NCBI RefSeq assembly: GCF_022376445.1
Contig: NW_025954985.1
Location: forward strand, 186,001-250,000
Direction of reading: 5' to 3'
Length of the DNA: 64,000 nt
Origin: Fomitopsis serialis
Taxonomy: Eukaryota > Basidiomycota > Agaricomycetes > Polyporales > Fomitopsidaceae
This document shows, one piece after another, positions 34,966-46,700 of the stretch. The first letter of the stretch is position 1. The number at the start of each line of letters is the position of its first letter. The notes beneath the pieces are model-generated. The model worked only from the letters and a program-made list of their open reading frames with translations, was not told the origin of the DNA and did not search any database. The position numbers and the translations under genes are program-made.

Positions 34966-36620
34966 ATGCCCGTACACTCATTCTGGTGAGATCTTTAGAC
35001 CGTTACGTACTCTGCACACACTGACTGTCTCAGGGGAGTGACACTCAACCCCGATCAACCCATCAGGTTCTCGCCCGAGGTTTATGACGTTCATATCACC
35101 CAAGCCGCTTTGAGTGGCGTCAGAGCTGCGGGCGACGTTACGGTTGTAGAGCTGACATGGAATTCCGGAAATAGCCCCCAGGGCGTCGAAGAAAGTTCCG
35201 TGATTTTGTGCTCTTTGTATCCAGGCGTAGTATGTGCTGTCGACTTGCCGGCGATCATGAACGACGCTCACTGTATGCGTGCAGATGGACCAAGTCGTTC
35301 TCAACATCTGGCTCGCTGCGCGACAACAGTATCAGCTTAAGGCCAGTGGCAGGACGTCAGTGATCCGAACTGATCCCTGCCGACCCTGTATGCTGACCTA
35401 CAAGCTTTGAATCAGTTCCATCTCTTTGTTGGGTTACTATGCTGGTACGTGGATGCGCTTATGATGGATTACGAGCAGCTTAGACCGATCAGCTCCTGAT
35501 ACCTCCGGTCCACTGCCGGGATCTGGTTTGCGTGTTCCCCGATCATTGACGACAGCGTCTGAGTAAGTGGACAGCTTGCTAGAAGTTGTAGTCGTTCTGA
35601 CTGTTTGCCCGTCTTGTAGAGCAGCGTCACAACCGGTCCAGCAGCATAATAGCAACAAGCGTCCACGACTCGACGACGATGGCCCAGATGCCGGCCGCTC
35701 TGCTAGTGCTTCGACGAGCAGAACAAATGTGGTGGCCAAACCTGCTGCGAGTCTCTTGGGTTCCGCATCCCGCGCTATGCCCGACAGGGCTAGTGGATCG
35801 GCGGGACCGGCGAGACCTGCTGCTGCACTGCCCGATCGCGGCAACGTCGGCGTTACGACGAACACGGGAGGGCCGACAGGCAAGATTCCGCGCGAACGTA
35901 GCGACGCACCCAGTCGCAGCAACGCACCCAGTCGCAGCAACGCCGGTCCTTCGAACATGGGAGGGCAGATCAGCAACAGTACGCGCGAACGCGGCGATGC
36001 ACCCAGCGGCAGCTACGCCGGTCCTTCGACGAACATGGGAGGGCAGATCAGCAGCAGTACGCGCGAACGTAGCCAGCCGTCTAATACGACAAAGGGCCAG
36101 AAGTTGAACCCGGCCTCATCTGCGACACGGATGGAGCCACTCGACTTGACCTCAGGCGCCGGCGATGCACTGAAGTTCGGCGACATTGTTGCTCTTGCAC
36201 TCACCATCACTGTCCAGGACACAAACGAGATCATTGTAGACTCTCGGGCTCGCCCAGTACGTAGTTACCCTTGATCGCAACCGCCGTGGCGAATAACCAG
36301 ATACCCAGATGACGATAAAATTGGGTCAAGAGAACCTATTGCCAGTCGTACAACACAAATTGGCCGGCATGAGGGTAGGGCAGCGCGAGATTTTGGTGAC
36401 GCCGCCGAATGTAGCATATGGTTCGCACTCTCGCATGGTAAATAAGCATTTTGTGGCGCCTAACTCGACTCTCATCTGGGGTCAGTCGTCCTTCTTCGGC
36501 ATGGTGTGTTATAGCTTACTGATCAATCTCGCAGACGTCACCGTCGTTGCCATCAATCCGGAGACATCCTCAGTTGAGTTGCAGGAGGAGGGCAGTCATG
36601 TCGGACTCGGAGCAGAGTGA
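34966..36620 (+). CDS. Nucleolar-type FKBP with nucleoplasmin-like domain
   Basis: Eight exons (34966-34985, 35034-35229, 35285-35355, 35416-35444, 35484-35562, 35620-36256, 36309-36480, 36535-36620) join in phase to give 429 residues. The start MPVHSFWGVTLNPDQPIRFS and the block TSISLLGYYA match the nucleoplasmin-like domain of fungal Fpr3/Fpr4, histone chaperones that isomerise prolines on histone tails. The middle is Ser/Arg/Gly-rich with short repeats (APSRSN, SNMGGQIS), where relatives are usually acidic and lysine-rich. The C-terminus is an FKBP domain (GDIVALALTITVQDTNEIIV, IKLGQENLLPVVQHKLAGMR, APNSTLIWDVTVVAI). Several residues of the canonical drug and proline pocket (the first Tyr, the Phe of FD, the VI-W motif) are replaced, while the AYG tyrosine remains. 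It may be a diverged paralogue with weak isomerase activity. Confidence 0.85.
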
Positions 36621-38480
36621 TTAGTATCCGGTATCAGGCACTATATATGTTGCTCCCCTGTAGAATGCTGTCGCGGACCTGTCGGCTTGTTATTTGTGGT
36701 TTAATTGACGTAGGATTCTCACGGATGGATCCGTCAAGTGCGCCGCACGCGTTTATGCGTAAACGGGTTGCGCCCAGGGGGCGAGCATGCAAGCGAGCGC
36801 TCATGAGTGTTTGCGTGAGTACGTGAACGTTACCTCCATGTACGCACCCTGCATGCGCGCCGCGGATATCTCCTGGCTGCTAGAACCGGCCCACGTGAGT
36901 GGTTCCTCCTCGAGCGCGTCGACGACGAGCCCGACCCGCCATATTACGCACTTAGCACACGGGCTAGACGAGTGCCTATTTAGTACGTTGACCGCCACGG
37001 CGACCTTCACGCGCACGACCCGGACTACCGCGACTTTCCTGCCACGGCGCGCGTCTCCGCAGCACCAGTCGCCGCGCCGACCGTCAGTACTTCAGTGCTG
37101 GACAGCATACCCCATCGCGCGCCATGACTGGCGCGCCGAGGCAGTTGAGAATGACGACGTCAGGACGCGATGATGACATTGAGTCCCAATCGCCTAGTAC
37201 TCTCCGTTCGCGTCGCACGCTGCCACGCGCCGCAGCTCGACACCTGCGTACGTACCCGTGCCGTACACAGACTATACTAACGAGCCACATCCATCCTCAT
37301 CGTCGCCAGTTGACTTGCTTGACGACCACTCCCCGAGTATGTTGCAGAAGTCGTCATTACACGATACGGGAATTCCATCCTCCCTCCTCCTCCATTTCTC
37401 GGGGACTACCTGGAGAGTGAGCCAATCACGATTCTCAACATTAATATTAGCTCCCGCATCATCTTTGCTCCATCTCACATACTAGCATTCGTGCCACCAG
37501 TCTCCTGCACCATCTGAGGCGCCTACTGTCTCTAGGCTTCGAGACACTGCGAGACATCGCCAGCACAATCCCGTGCTCACGATGCCCGCCCAATGCGTCT
37601 TTCATCGTCGGCTCAGAGGCGTCACGCGTGTGATCGTCCGCCTCTTACAATGTGCGTCGTCTCGTCTTGGTTTACATCCCTTCGTCCTCCCCCAGTGATA
37701 CATTCAATTGAATCAATTCATCTCGGCGACTGTTCTCCCTCACACCATATTTTCGTCTCTCATGCGTCCTCAGGAGCCTCACGCGCGTCTCAAGTTTTCT
37801 CTGTCTTCTCTGTCAATCCTTCGCATTGCATCGGCCGCGGGGCGGTATCCTCATCCGCACGGCGTCGCGCTACCCCATGAAAGATGCTCTCTGTCCCCCC
37901 TCCCGTCGCCCAAGCGTGGACGATGCAATAGTGCATGCGCAGCATCACATGGTAGGTCGGTGAGTGTCTTCCATACCCTTGAGGGACCCTGCTGACACAC
38001 TGCACCAGTACCCTGAGACGAGCGACGGCGGTGTCCAGCAGTACCCGCGATGTCGTCGTGAGTCCACCTAGCACTCCCAAGTCAGCTAGACTGTGCCCTA
38101 GTCTTACCTTCAGCCACTCCGCGCCGCGATGCACACTGCGTTACGTTCTGCGAACAGCCGGCGTTCGTCCGCACGGCATTACAATCAGCCCGACGACCAC
38201 AACGTGTCCGGGCAAGCACGACGTCAACGACGCTACGCGACACCAAGATTCGGACACGTCGTCCAGCAACCACGCCCGTCTCTAACCCGATGAGTGAGTG
38301 GTTGTGCCTGCCTGTAAGTGCATTGATGCCGTGAATGCTCACGTAACGCTTACTCGCGTTAGACCAGTTCGACCTCGAACAATGGTCACAGACGTACGTG
38401 CAGGACAGCGGCACCGCGAGCTGACGTGAACATCTCGCGCAACAGCAGCAGGCGGTCGTCTCAGAAAGTGGGATGGCGAA
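36621..38480. other. No confident gene
   Basis: Several Ser/Thr/Pro/Arg-rich frames overlap. The plus-strand stretch SSSSPVDLLDDHSPSMLQKS (37.28 kb) reads like coding sequence, but I found no complete model. Confidence 0.35.
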
Positions 38481-38481
38481 C

Positions 38482-38645
38482 GAGATGGACGGCGGACGAG
38501 ATGGTGGACGGCGGACGAGATGGTGGACGGCGGACGAGATGGTGGACGGCGGACGAGATGGTGGACGGCGGACGAGATGGTGGACGGCGGACGAGGTGGT
38601 GGACGGCGGACGAGATGGTGGACGGCGGACGAGATGGACGGCGAA
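38482..38645. repeat. 19-base minisatellite, about eight copies
   Basis: The unit gagatggtggacggcggac repeats almost perfectly, with one aggtgg variant. Because 19 is not a multiple of three and the unit lacks stops in either direction, five overlapping frames stay open through it and all translate to a 19-residue period. These frames are artefacts. Confidence 0.92.
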
Positions 38646-39009
38646 CGAGAGGCACAGCGAACGAGAGGCACGACAAGCGGCAGGGATGGCGAGCGAGAGA
38701 CGGCAACGCATCACTCGTTGCATGTACACATAGAGGGCCATATCGCTCCTATGAATCTCACAGATGAAACCGCTTCTTCCCACTTCCTGAGAGCTTCAAC
38801 GACACGACGACCACGCATGCAAGCAAGTCGAGTAGAGCATACTATCGAATCATATCTCGAGTCCAGCATGTTTCCGGCTGTATTCGTCGGCCTACCTAAC
38901 CCACAGACCATTACCGTCCAACACCCAAGCCTGGCATCCGCTAAGTATCAACTCGTCGACTGCATGCGCGAGTTAACTGTCTCTCCAACCCCGCGAACAT
39001 TCGGTATTA

Positions 39010-40335
39010 TTAATGAGCCTCCCAGACACAGATGCCGTTGACACAACTAGGGCTACTACTCCCACATGCAACTAAGGTTCTATCTGTTGTCTTGTCGTCA
39101 AAGACCTGAAAGCCAGACATTCAGGTCAGTGAAAAACAGTGAAAATAGATCGTACACACGGCAAGTGCCTGAATAACATCCCAGCCTAGGCAGCAGTACA
39201 GTCATCACCCAGGATGCATGCGAAGCGCATGAACGGAGCTTACCTTCGTGATACAGTGTCTGGAAGTGCTCCCCTTGGTCGCTGTCGATGAATCTCACTT
39301 TGCCGCCGTAATCTCCATGGAATAACATTGCACCACCAACAGCATATTTGACGGGAAGCGATACGAGCCAATCAGGCTTATCCTCGATGTTCACATGCAT
39401 ACGATGAGATGCTGAAGGTAATTCGTACACTTGAAAGCCCTTCACTATGTTCGAGATGACTAGGTTATCTCCTGTAGGAGATACCGCACATGCTCCACTG
39501 ACAGAAGACTATCAGGCAAACAAAGAGACGTGTATGTGCTTGACAACGCACCATAGCGGGGTGTGTATGACCCATAGTACCCTAGAGGAGCCTTTCTCGT
39601 AATGGTGGCAGCTGGAGGAAGGCCGCAAATCAGCACGGAGTCAATGAATGGCAGCACACGTACTGTATACCATGATGCAGGTAGGCAATGACGAGCTTGT
39701 TATCAGCGTGCTTGTCCTTGTGGAGCCATTGAACCGATGTTACAAGCGGCTCCTCGTCGCCATTGTAAGCGCTTGCGCGGGGCGGTTGGAAAGCTTCGCC
39801 GCATCCCCACCCTTGACAACCCTGTCAATACACGATAATATGTCGTCGTTCGAAACCCACCCGTGTCTTCCCATGGCCAAACTTTTACCGATTCATGCGC
39901 TGCGGAAGCCAGAATATATGGCACAGGACTGGTTCCGGCCTGCACAGGAGCCTGATTGACGGCCAGACATTCGATGGGTTTGCGGTGCCCTTCGAAGCCT
40001 GAGATTGTCACAGAAGACTGGTGGCATTATTCTTAGGTCACACCGACGACAGTAAATCATGGTCAACTTACGATGCACACAGTAACCGTGAGCAATGTAC
40101 CGTCCGCCGTGCCAGAGACGAACACGTCCGGGGCCCCCGTCCAAGCCAGAGACAAGACAGCGGACTTCGTGACTATGCGATGTAGCACTGCTCCAGTATC
40201 CAAGGAGCAGATCGCGATGCGACAGTCTGAGCTACAACTCACTAGGTACTTGCCATCGGGGCTGATAGCGATGGAGTTGATGGCATCGTTATGTAGGTCA
40301 GTCGCTTTCCACCTGGGTGTGAATTCGGACGACAT
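39010..40335 (-). CDS. WD40 repeat protein of a fungal family
   Basis: Exons 40335-40072, 40017-39861, 39811-39664, 39497-39244, a tiny exon 39168-39158, and 39105-39010 join in phase to give 309 residues. WD-like blades are clear: AINSIAISPDGKYLVSCSSD with CRIAICSL, AVLSLAWTGAPDVFVSGTAD, YILASAAHESVKVWPWED, VQWLHKDKHADNKLVIAYLH, ACAVSPTGDNLVISNIVKGF and LVACGSSSPSCVNGICVWEA. The start SSEFTPRWKATDLHNDAINS matches an Agaricomycete group of single-domain WD40 proteins of unknown role. Such proteins usually act as scaffolds. The intron between exons 2 and 3 uses an AAG acceptor in this model, and the 11-base exon is unusual, so the junctions at those two places need checking. The duplicated repeat copy 2 ends 277 bases upstream of the start. 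Confidence 0.82.
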
Positions 40336-40611
40336 CTTCTGTCAGTGAGGCGCATCAATTTCAGACGCGACGAACAAACGGCTTTGTTACGAGAGGCATG
40401 GTAGCGCGGAGGTATTGCTCACCTTCCTGGTACGAAGCGCCTCGGAATGGAATAGAGATCAACTTCGGAAATTCAGGAGATGCCGAGAAGCACGAAAACG
40501 CAGCTCCTCGCCAGGGATGCCTGACTAGAGCGTAGGACAAAAAGTTCGAAACTCAGTGACCCAACACTGCTGCCATAGATTAAACAAGGACAGTCAAATG
40601 CGGCGGATGTC

Positions 40612-41868
40612 TGTTTGCGATTGCTTGGATGGGCGCTAGCGGACGGTCGAGGACGGTCGGGGGACGGACGGGTGACGGACATTCAAGCGCTCAGCGCTCA
40701 CCAGCACCGTCCAGCGCTTCAAGCTTAGCTTCAGACCTTCAAAGCTTCAGCCAACGCGCAGCTTGAACATCGAATCACAGTGAGTCGACTATGCGCGTCG
40801 TCGCGTCGTCGCCTGGCGAAGTGACTGGCTGACTATATGCGTAGCTCTACGGTCCCTATATCATGCCACGGTCTAATACCGGTACATCGACCAGACAGTG
40901 GTCGACACTGAGAAGCTGTTGAACGCTGACCGACCACCCGACGGGCGTGCACGACAAGCCGAACGCGCCTGACCTGACCATCACGACCGTCGAGACCGCA
41001 ATTGGTGAGGTTCCGCTGACCCCGCCTGTGCATGACGCTGAGCGCAGGGAACGTCAGCTTCTCGTATTACGACGGCCGGAACCAGGCGCTCGTTCAATGT
41101 CCCCGAGGCTCGTCCGTCGCGCTCGCCGGCCGACGGCATCCTGGCTACCGCATGGCTCTACGACCTGGAGGAGGGCGACGGGCGCGGCCGATTGACGGCT
41201 AAGATGTCTGAGACGTGACCCCGCTGGGCTTGCGCGAGGCTATTGGAGTCATCTTCAAGATAGTGTCCTCCTGAACGCGAGCATCGCCCACAATGTGAGT
41301 TATGGTCTTGGCTTCTATCTACTTCAGGTGCCGGGGCTGATGATGACATAGATATAGTAGGTTCGGTGCGGCGTCAGAGAAGGTTGAGGCAGTCGCGAAG
41401 GCCACATGTGCGCGAGCGGGCCATGAGCTTCCTGGATGGGTATGACACCAAAGATTGATGGATATGGCACTGAGATAGGCGGGCGCGGTGTCAGGATGAG
41501 CCCGGGAGAGAACCAGCATGCGGCGATCGCGCGGACCCTGCTTCCATCCTCCTGTGACGAGGCTACCAGGTAAGGGCGGTTCTGCTGCTGCGGTAGGCTC
41601 TGTCTCACGCTGCTGGTATAGTGCGCTGGATGCGGCGACGGGAAGGACATCCAGAATGTGCTGCAGCGCCTCGCGCAAGGACGGTGAGTATTTGGCGATC
41701 GCAGACAGCTTCCGGTGCGTGTTCACTGACCGGTGCTTCTCTCCCCCTTGCATTCCGACACCGTGAAGCGTAGCGTGGCTTGCCCAACACTACCTCGGCT
41801 TTGGAGCAGGCATAAATGGCGTCACTCGGTCATGGTCTACCCGCCTTTGAGCCGTGGGCACACATATA
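40612..41868. repeat. 1.25-kb segmental repeat, copy 2
   Basis: This is the second copy of 29013-30266 in the same orientation, 11.6 kb away. It shares the same stops and frameshifts in the ABC relic. After it, the sequence resembles the first flank only weakly (catatatgccagtgccaccc against catgccagtgccaccc). Confidence 0.93.
40845..41705 (+). pseudogene. ABC half-transporter relic, copy 2
   Basis: Same remnant as at 29246-30110, with the same lesions plus a one-base deletion in cgcagacagcttccgg near 41708. The shared lesions show that the duplication happened after the gene had decayed. Confidence 0.85.
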
Positions 41869-43715
41869 TGCCAGTGCCACCCACAGGGATCTTCGATCCC
41901 GTGCACGTCGCCGCACCGCATGCGCAAACCTTTGCTGTCGACAGCACGGCACTCGTGTTGTCCGTGTCTATCGTCTGTCTTCGACAACTCGCTCACCTGG
42001 ACTCAGCCTGTCGCCGCGTGCCCGCATCCGAGCATCGCCTGCCCCCGGCCTGTCTTCTCGCCAGTGACTGCCATGCGCTGTTCTTGCACATGGCATCTGG
42101 CATGATATGTCGAAGAGGCCGCCGTCAGATCCTTTTTGGAGGAGCTCTCGGGTAATAGGGGCTGCATCGCAGTGGTTTTATGCGAGGTACAAGTGCCGTG
42201 GCCCAACGCTGCGATATCCGCTCCCGAACACTGATACCCGGGCGCAAACATTGTACTCGATAGCCGCAAGCTGATATTCGTCGCGGCCCGCGATCAATCA
42301 AAATGGATAAGTGGAGCCGCCCGCCCGCCTACCTGAAGACGCCCCGCACTGTCCTCGACGCTCGACGGGCCCTTGACGCACGGTCCCGCCCCTTGTGCGC
42401 GGATTGTCGACGGCATCTATTGCCGGGTCGATGGCATGTGCGATCAGGAGGACGGGGAAGAGGGGTACGCTGTACAGCATGGAAACCCGCGAAGCACGAA
42501 GCCGTCTTTTGTGGATAGGCCGTCCTGCCGGCGCACGACGCACGTGCAGAGACTCAGAGGGCTGTTACCACCGGGCGTGGCACCTGGGAAGCCCTACGCC
42601 CGCGTCGTACTCAGGGCACGGCGATGCGATGGGGGCGTACCACTCAGAACCTGCGGGAACACTTGCAGAGTTCTCGGCGAGTAAGCACGGCGCAAACGTG
42701 TTATTGACAACTCCCGAGGACGCCTATACCAGTACGGTCGCTCGGGCTGAAGCAGTTTGCGGCCTGCGACCAATGCTCTGTCTCCTTCGACGACGCGCCT
42801 TACATGTCGCAGGTCTTCAGGGACATCATCTCGTCTCCCGAGGCTCGATCAAGAGAACACCCAGTGGCATGATCATGTGAGGTTGCTCGTCGAGTCTGAT
42901 CGGTTCATCATGGGCAGCAGAGGCTTCGTTAGCATTATTATAAACACGACACATTGTGGGCATGTGTGCACATGGTAACGGGAGTGACGGGAGTGGTACG
43001 CTGGCCTGAAGGAAAGCGCGCGCGTGGATACTCATTGATGAGCATTTATAAACCGCGATAAGTAAACGGTGTACTAATATGCAGTCCCACCACATTACAG
43101 TACGACAGGCAGATCAGTGGTGGTTTCGTCGAGTGCGATCATGAGGCCTATAAAGTAATGGGTAGGCACTGAGGCAGCGATGTAGGGTAGCACGTGGAGA
43201 CTCGAGCCTCGGCATGAAAATATATCACGTGACTGTACCAGAGTTGCGACTCGTAAGTGCGTCATTTCCCGCGAAAACGTCCATTGTGACAGCCACTGTT
43301 GTACAGCAACTGAGTCCCTTTCATCAGTGTCGATAATACTTCCTGTCAGGTAGCGCCACGTCCCCTGGAATCATCGACAGAATCCGACTGGGCTGGCAGT
43401 CTCTCGCCAAATCCCTACATCTGAAGGGCGCGGGCGACCGCAGAGGAATGGAAAGATCTGCTCTCACTGTACTTACCGATCGCACGGGGGTGCATTCGTG
43501 CAAACGGACGGTCATGGGAACCCCCCAGGTGTCCGTAATGAACAAGTCGTTGCTTGGCCCGGCACGTATGGAACATGGTTCCCCACTACAAGATTTGGGT
43601 GCCTATATGCAGCGAGACAGACGGACGATCCAGTCTCGGGATGTAAGGTTCGTTGTTCTTCCTCTCAGAGATAGCCACTGCCGACCGCACTTCTTCCAGC
43701 CCATGGGACGTTGAC
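41869..43715. other. Decayed coding fragments, nothing complete
   Basis: Plus-strand pieces DKWSRPPAYLKTPRTVLDAR (42.3 kb), DAMGAYHSEPAGTLAEF with KHGANVLLTTPEDAYT (42.62-42.74 kb) and LKQFAACDQCSVSFDDAPYM with SQVFRDIISSPEARS (42.75-42.85 kb) lie in different frames. They look like one gene broken by frameshifts. I cannot name it. The rest is without structure. Confidence 0.4.
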
Positions 43716-46700
43716 ATGGAGGGCGATGAGGAGCGACTTAGCGGCGTGATTACCGGCGCCGAGGGACCGCTACTGCAGCCAGACATCGAGCAAGACGACG
43801 TGGGCGTGCTGGAAATGAACGCACAGTGCGATGGCATCTACGATATTGCTGAACCAGGGCAATTTGAGCCACTAGGACCCTCTCAGTGGCTGGCGCCCTC
43901 TGACAGAGACAAGGAAGGGCACGATGCGACGCGTCTCTACGACGCATTTGGACCCGTCTCATTTCCCGAGGATCGCCTACTACCCAATAGCTGTGATGAC
44001 ATGAACACCATGCCGTTCTCGCATGTCGACCCCGTGGAATCGCAGCTTGATATTGAGCACGCCGGTACTTCCGATCTATGGCCCCCAGACGGTACTGAAA
44101 AGGCAGTTCACTATTCACCGTCTTCGGCTGGCGGATGGCCCGTGGCGGATGGGTTCCCTGCTTTCTCGATTTCGCAGCATGACTCAGGCGACCTGTCGGC
44201 CAACGCAACCCACCTTTCAACGGACACCGACGACCCGCTGTCCCGTGTTGTTCAATCTGAAAGAAACACCTGTTATTCAGCATTTGGAATGGGCAGTGCT
44301 TCGGAACACACTGCGGACCTGTCGCCTGGTACCAGCGGCCTCGACGATGACTCAGCCGCGTTACTTGCCTCTCGAGGCTACGCCCGGTTGATGGATCCTG
44401 CTGTCGACTCTCCAAACGACGATGTTATTCATGCGCCATTCCCCTATAAAATTAGCCCTCAGTCGAAGGGCTTGGCTGCTGAAATGTTGATCGACGCTGG
44501 CATGACGGTGTTGTTGACCCCTCGAGCTTACGCTGTGCGAACAGACCCCGCCGTCGGCTCGTCGACCAGTATATCTGCGTCACTGTTCCCTCGGATTGGC
44601 AGCCAGTCGACGGGTTCGAGTGCCGAAATGTCGGTCGACACGGACGTCGACATGGCGGCGTTGTTGGCCCCTCAAGCCTACGCTCAGCGAATGGACCTTG
44701 CCGTCGGTTCGTCGACCAGTATGTCGGCGTCACTGTCCCCTCGGATTGGCAGCCAGTCGACGGGTTCGAGTGCCGAAATGTCGGTCGACACGGACGTCGA
44801 CATGGCGGCGTTGTTGACCCCTCAAGCCTACGCTCAGCGAATGGACCTTGCCGTCGGTTCGTCGACCAGTATGTCGGCGTCACTGTCCCCTCGGATTGGC
44901 AGCCAGTCGTCGGGTTCGAGTGCCGAAATGTCGGTCGACACGGACGTCGACATGGCGGCGTTGTTGGCCCCTCAAGCCTACGCTCAGCGAATGGATCTTG
45001 CCGCCGGCTTGTCGAGTTATACACCTACGTCACTGCTCCCTCAGATCGGCACTCAGTGGACGGCTTTGACTGTTGAAAGGCTACTCGACACCGATATAGC
45101 GGCGTTATTGTCCCCTCGGGCCTACGCTCAGCTGATAGGCCTAACTGCCGGCTCGTTGATTGACAATGCGTCACTGCGCCCACAGATCGGTCCTCAATCG
45201 GCGCGGTCAACCGCTGAAATGTTGCCTGACCCTGACATGGCAGCGTTACTGGCTCCTCGAGCCTCCGCTGAGCTGATGGATTTGAATGTCTGTTCGCCGA
45301 TCGACGGCGATACACTCGCGTCGCTGCACCCTAAAATTGATGCCCAGTCGAGGGATTCGACCGTTGAGACGTTAACGGACACCGGCATGGCCGCATTGAT
45401 GGCGCCTCAAGTCTACGCTCAGCCCATGAATCCGACCGTTGGCCGGCTGAGCGATAGCAACATGGTCACGCTATCGACCCGTCGGGTAGACGGTCAGTTC
45501 ATGTATCCTGCCCGAATATCATCTCTGCGAGGGCGGCAAACTCGAGGTACTACGGAGGCAGATGGTATCAGAGAAGGTGAGTAGTATCCTCGTTCATCAA
45601 GCTCCCGCGGCGCTCTGACCTATACACACGAGAATCACCATGCACAGAAAGAGCCGTAGCCTTTTCGGGTGAAACGCGTACTCTACGCAAGACTCCAGTG
45701 TTGAGCGACGTTCAATTGACGAGAAGTGCTTGGGACGAACAGTTAGAAGGAAGCGAAACAAACACAAATATCCAATATGAAGATCTAGTGTCACGGTACC
45801 CATACGACATCAACGGTGGAGACTCACCAAGGAGCACAGCGGAGAACTTGGAATTAGAACGTGAGAACTCTGTTAGCGTCTCACAGCCTGCTTTCTACCC
45901 CTTGACTGCAGTACGAACACACCGCCAAGGTTATCCTTGGCGTGACAACTCGTGCTGGCTCGATACGTCCCTCGAGCTAATCTTCCAGACAGTACAGCGT
46001 GACTGGAATTCGTTTTCGCGCTGCCTTCCACACCCTGCGCATCCAGTGTACGAAGCAATCAACCAGCGCCGCAGCGTAGGTTTGAGCCGTCACCCGGGTG
46101 ACATCGCTACCGTTCTGTCTGCCCAGAGGGATGCCCTTCGAAAGACGCTTGTCGAACGCGGGCTAATTCGGTCCATGAACTCGTGTGAACCAGCCTTTGT
46201 GAGTGTCCGTCCTTTTGAGATTATTTACTGCATGGCTGATGCTGATACACTTTCAGGGCTGGTTAGACGGTCTCCTTCGCCCCCAAACCAGTGGGAAGCA
46301 AGACGATGTGCAGCCGTACTTCCAGGGTTACAGCGTTACGTTGCGCTCATGCTCCGGCGTGCCGGGTAGATCTGACACCTACCAACACCACCAGATCAAG
46401 GCCCCACGTCCGAGATTCTACTACCAGCTCAAAGATCAAGACTACAGGAAGTGTGGGGGCTCAGCATCGTCTTGGTTTCACCGTCTCCTCGATACGAGCT
46501 GCCGACCCGAACCCGAGCGTGACTGCTGGAGGGTACGCAACGACTCACTCTATTGCAAGGGGCAGGCACAGCTTGCAGAACTGCACTTCGTACTTCCCAT
46601 TATGCTTGTCATCGAAGTAGGTACGGCAACGGGGAAGATATGGGATTTTCCTTCGTTTCTACGCCCGCCGCACTACAAGGAGGAGTGTGGACCGCATAGC

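Noticed and set aside
38482..38645. Possible CRISPR-like array
   Set aside because: The units are directly adjacent with no unique spacers, so it is a minisatellite. The context is also eukaryotic.
38082..39041. Frames up to 233 codons on both strands around the minisatellite
   Set aside because: They are kept open only by the 19-base repeat and show the same period in every frame.
44452..45315. Minus-strand Arg/Pro/Cys-rich frames
   Set aside because: Antisense shadow of the 150-base coding repeats.
43653..45584. KDZ transposase in the large plus-strand gene
   Set aside because: The context suggested it, but I see USP and PHD signatures and no transposase catalytic pattern.
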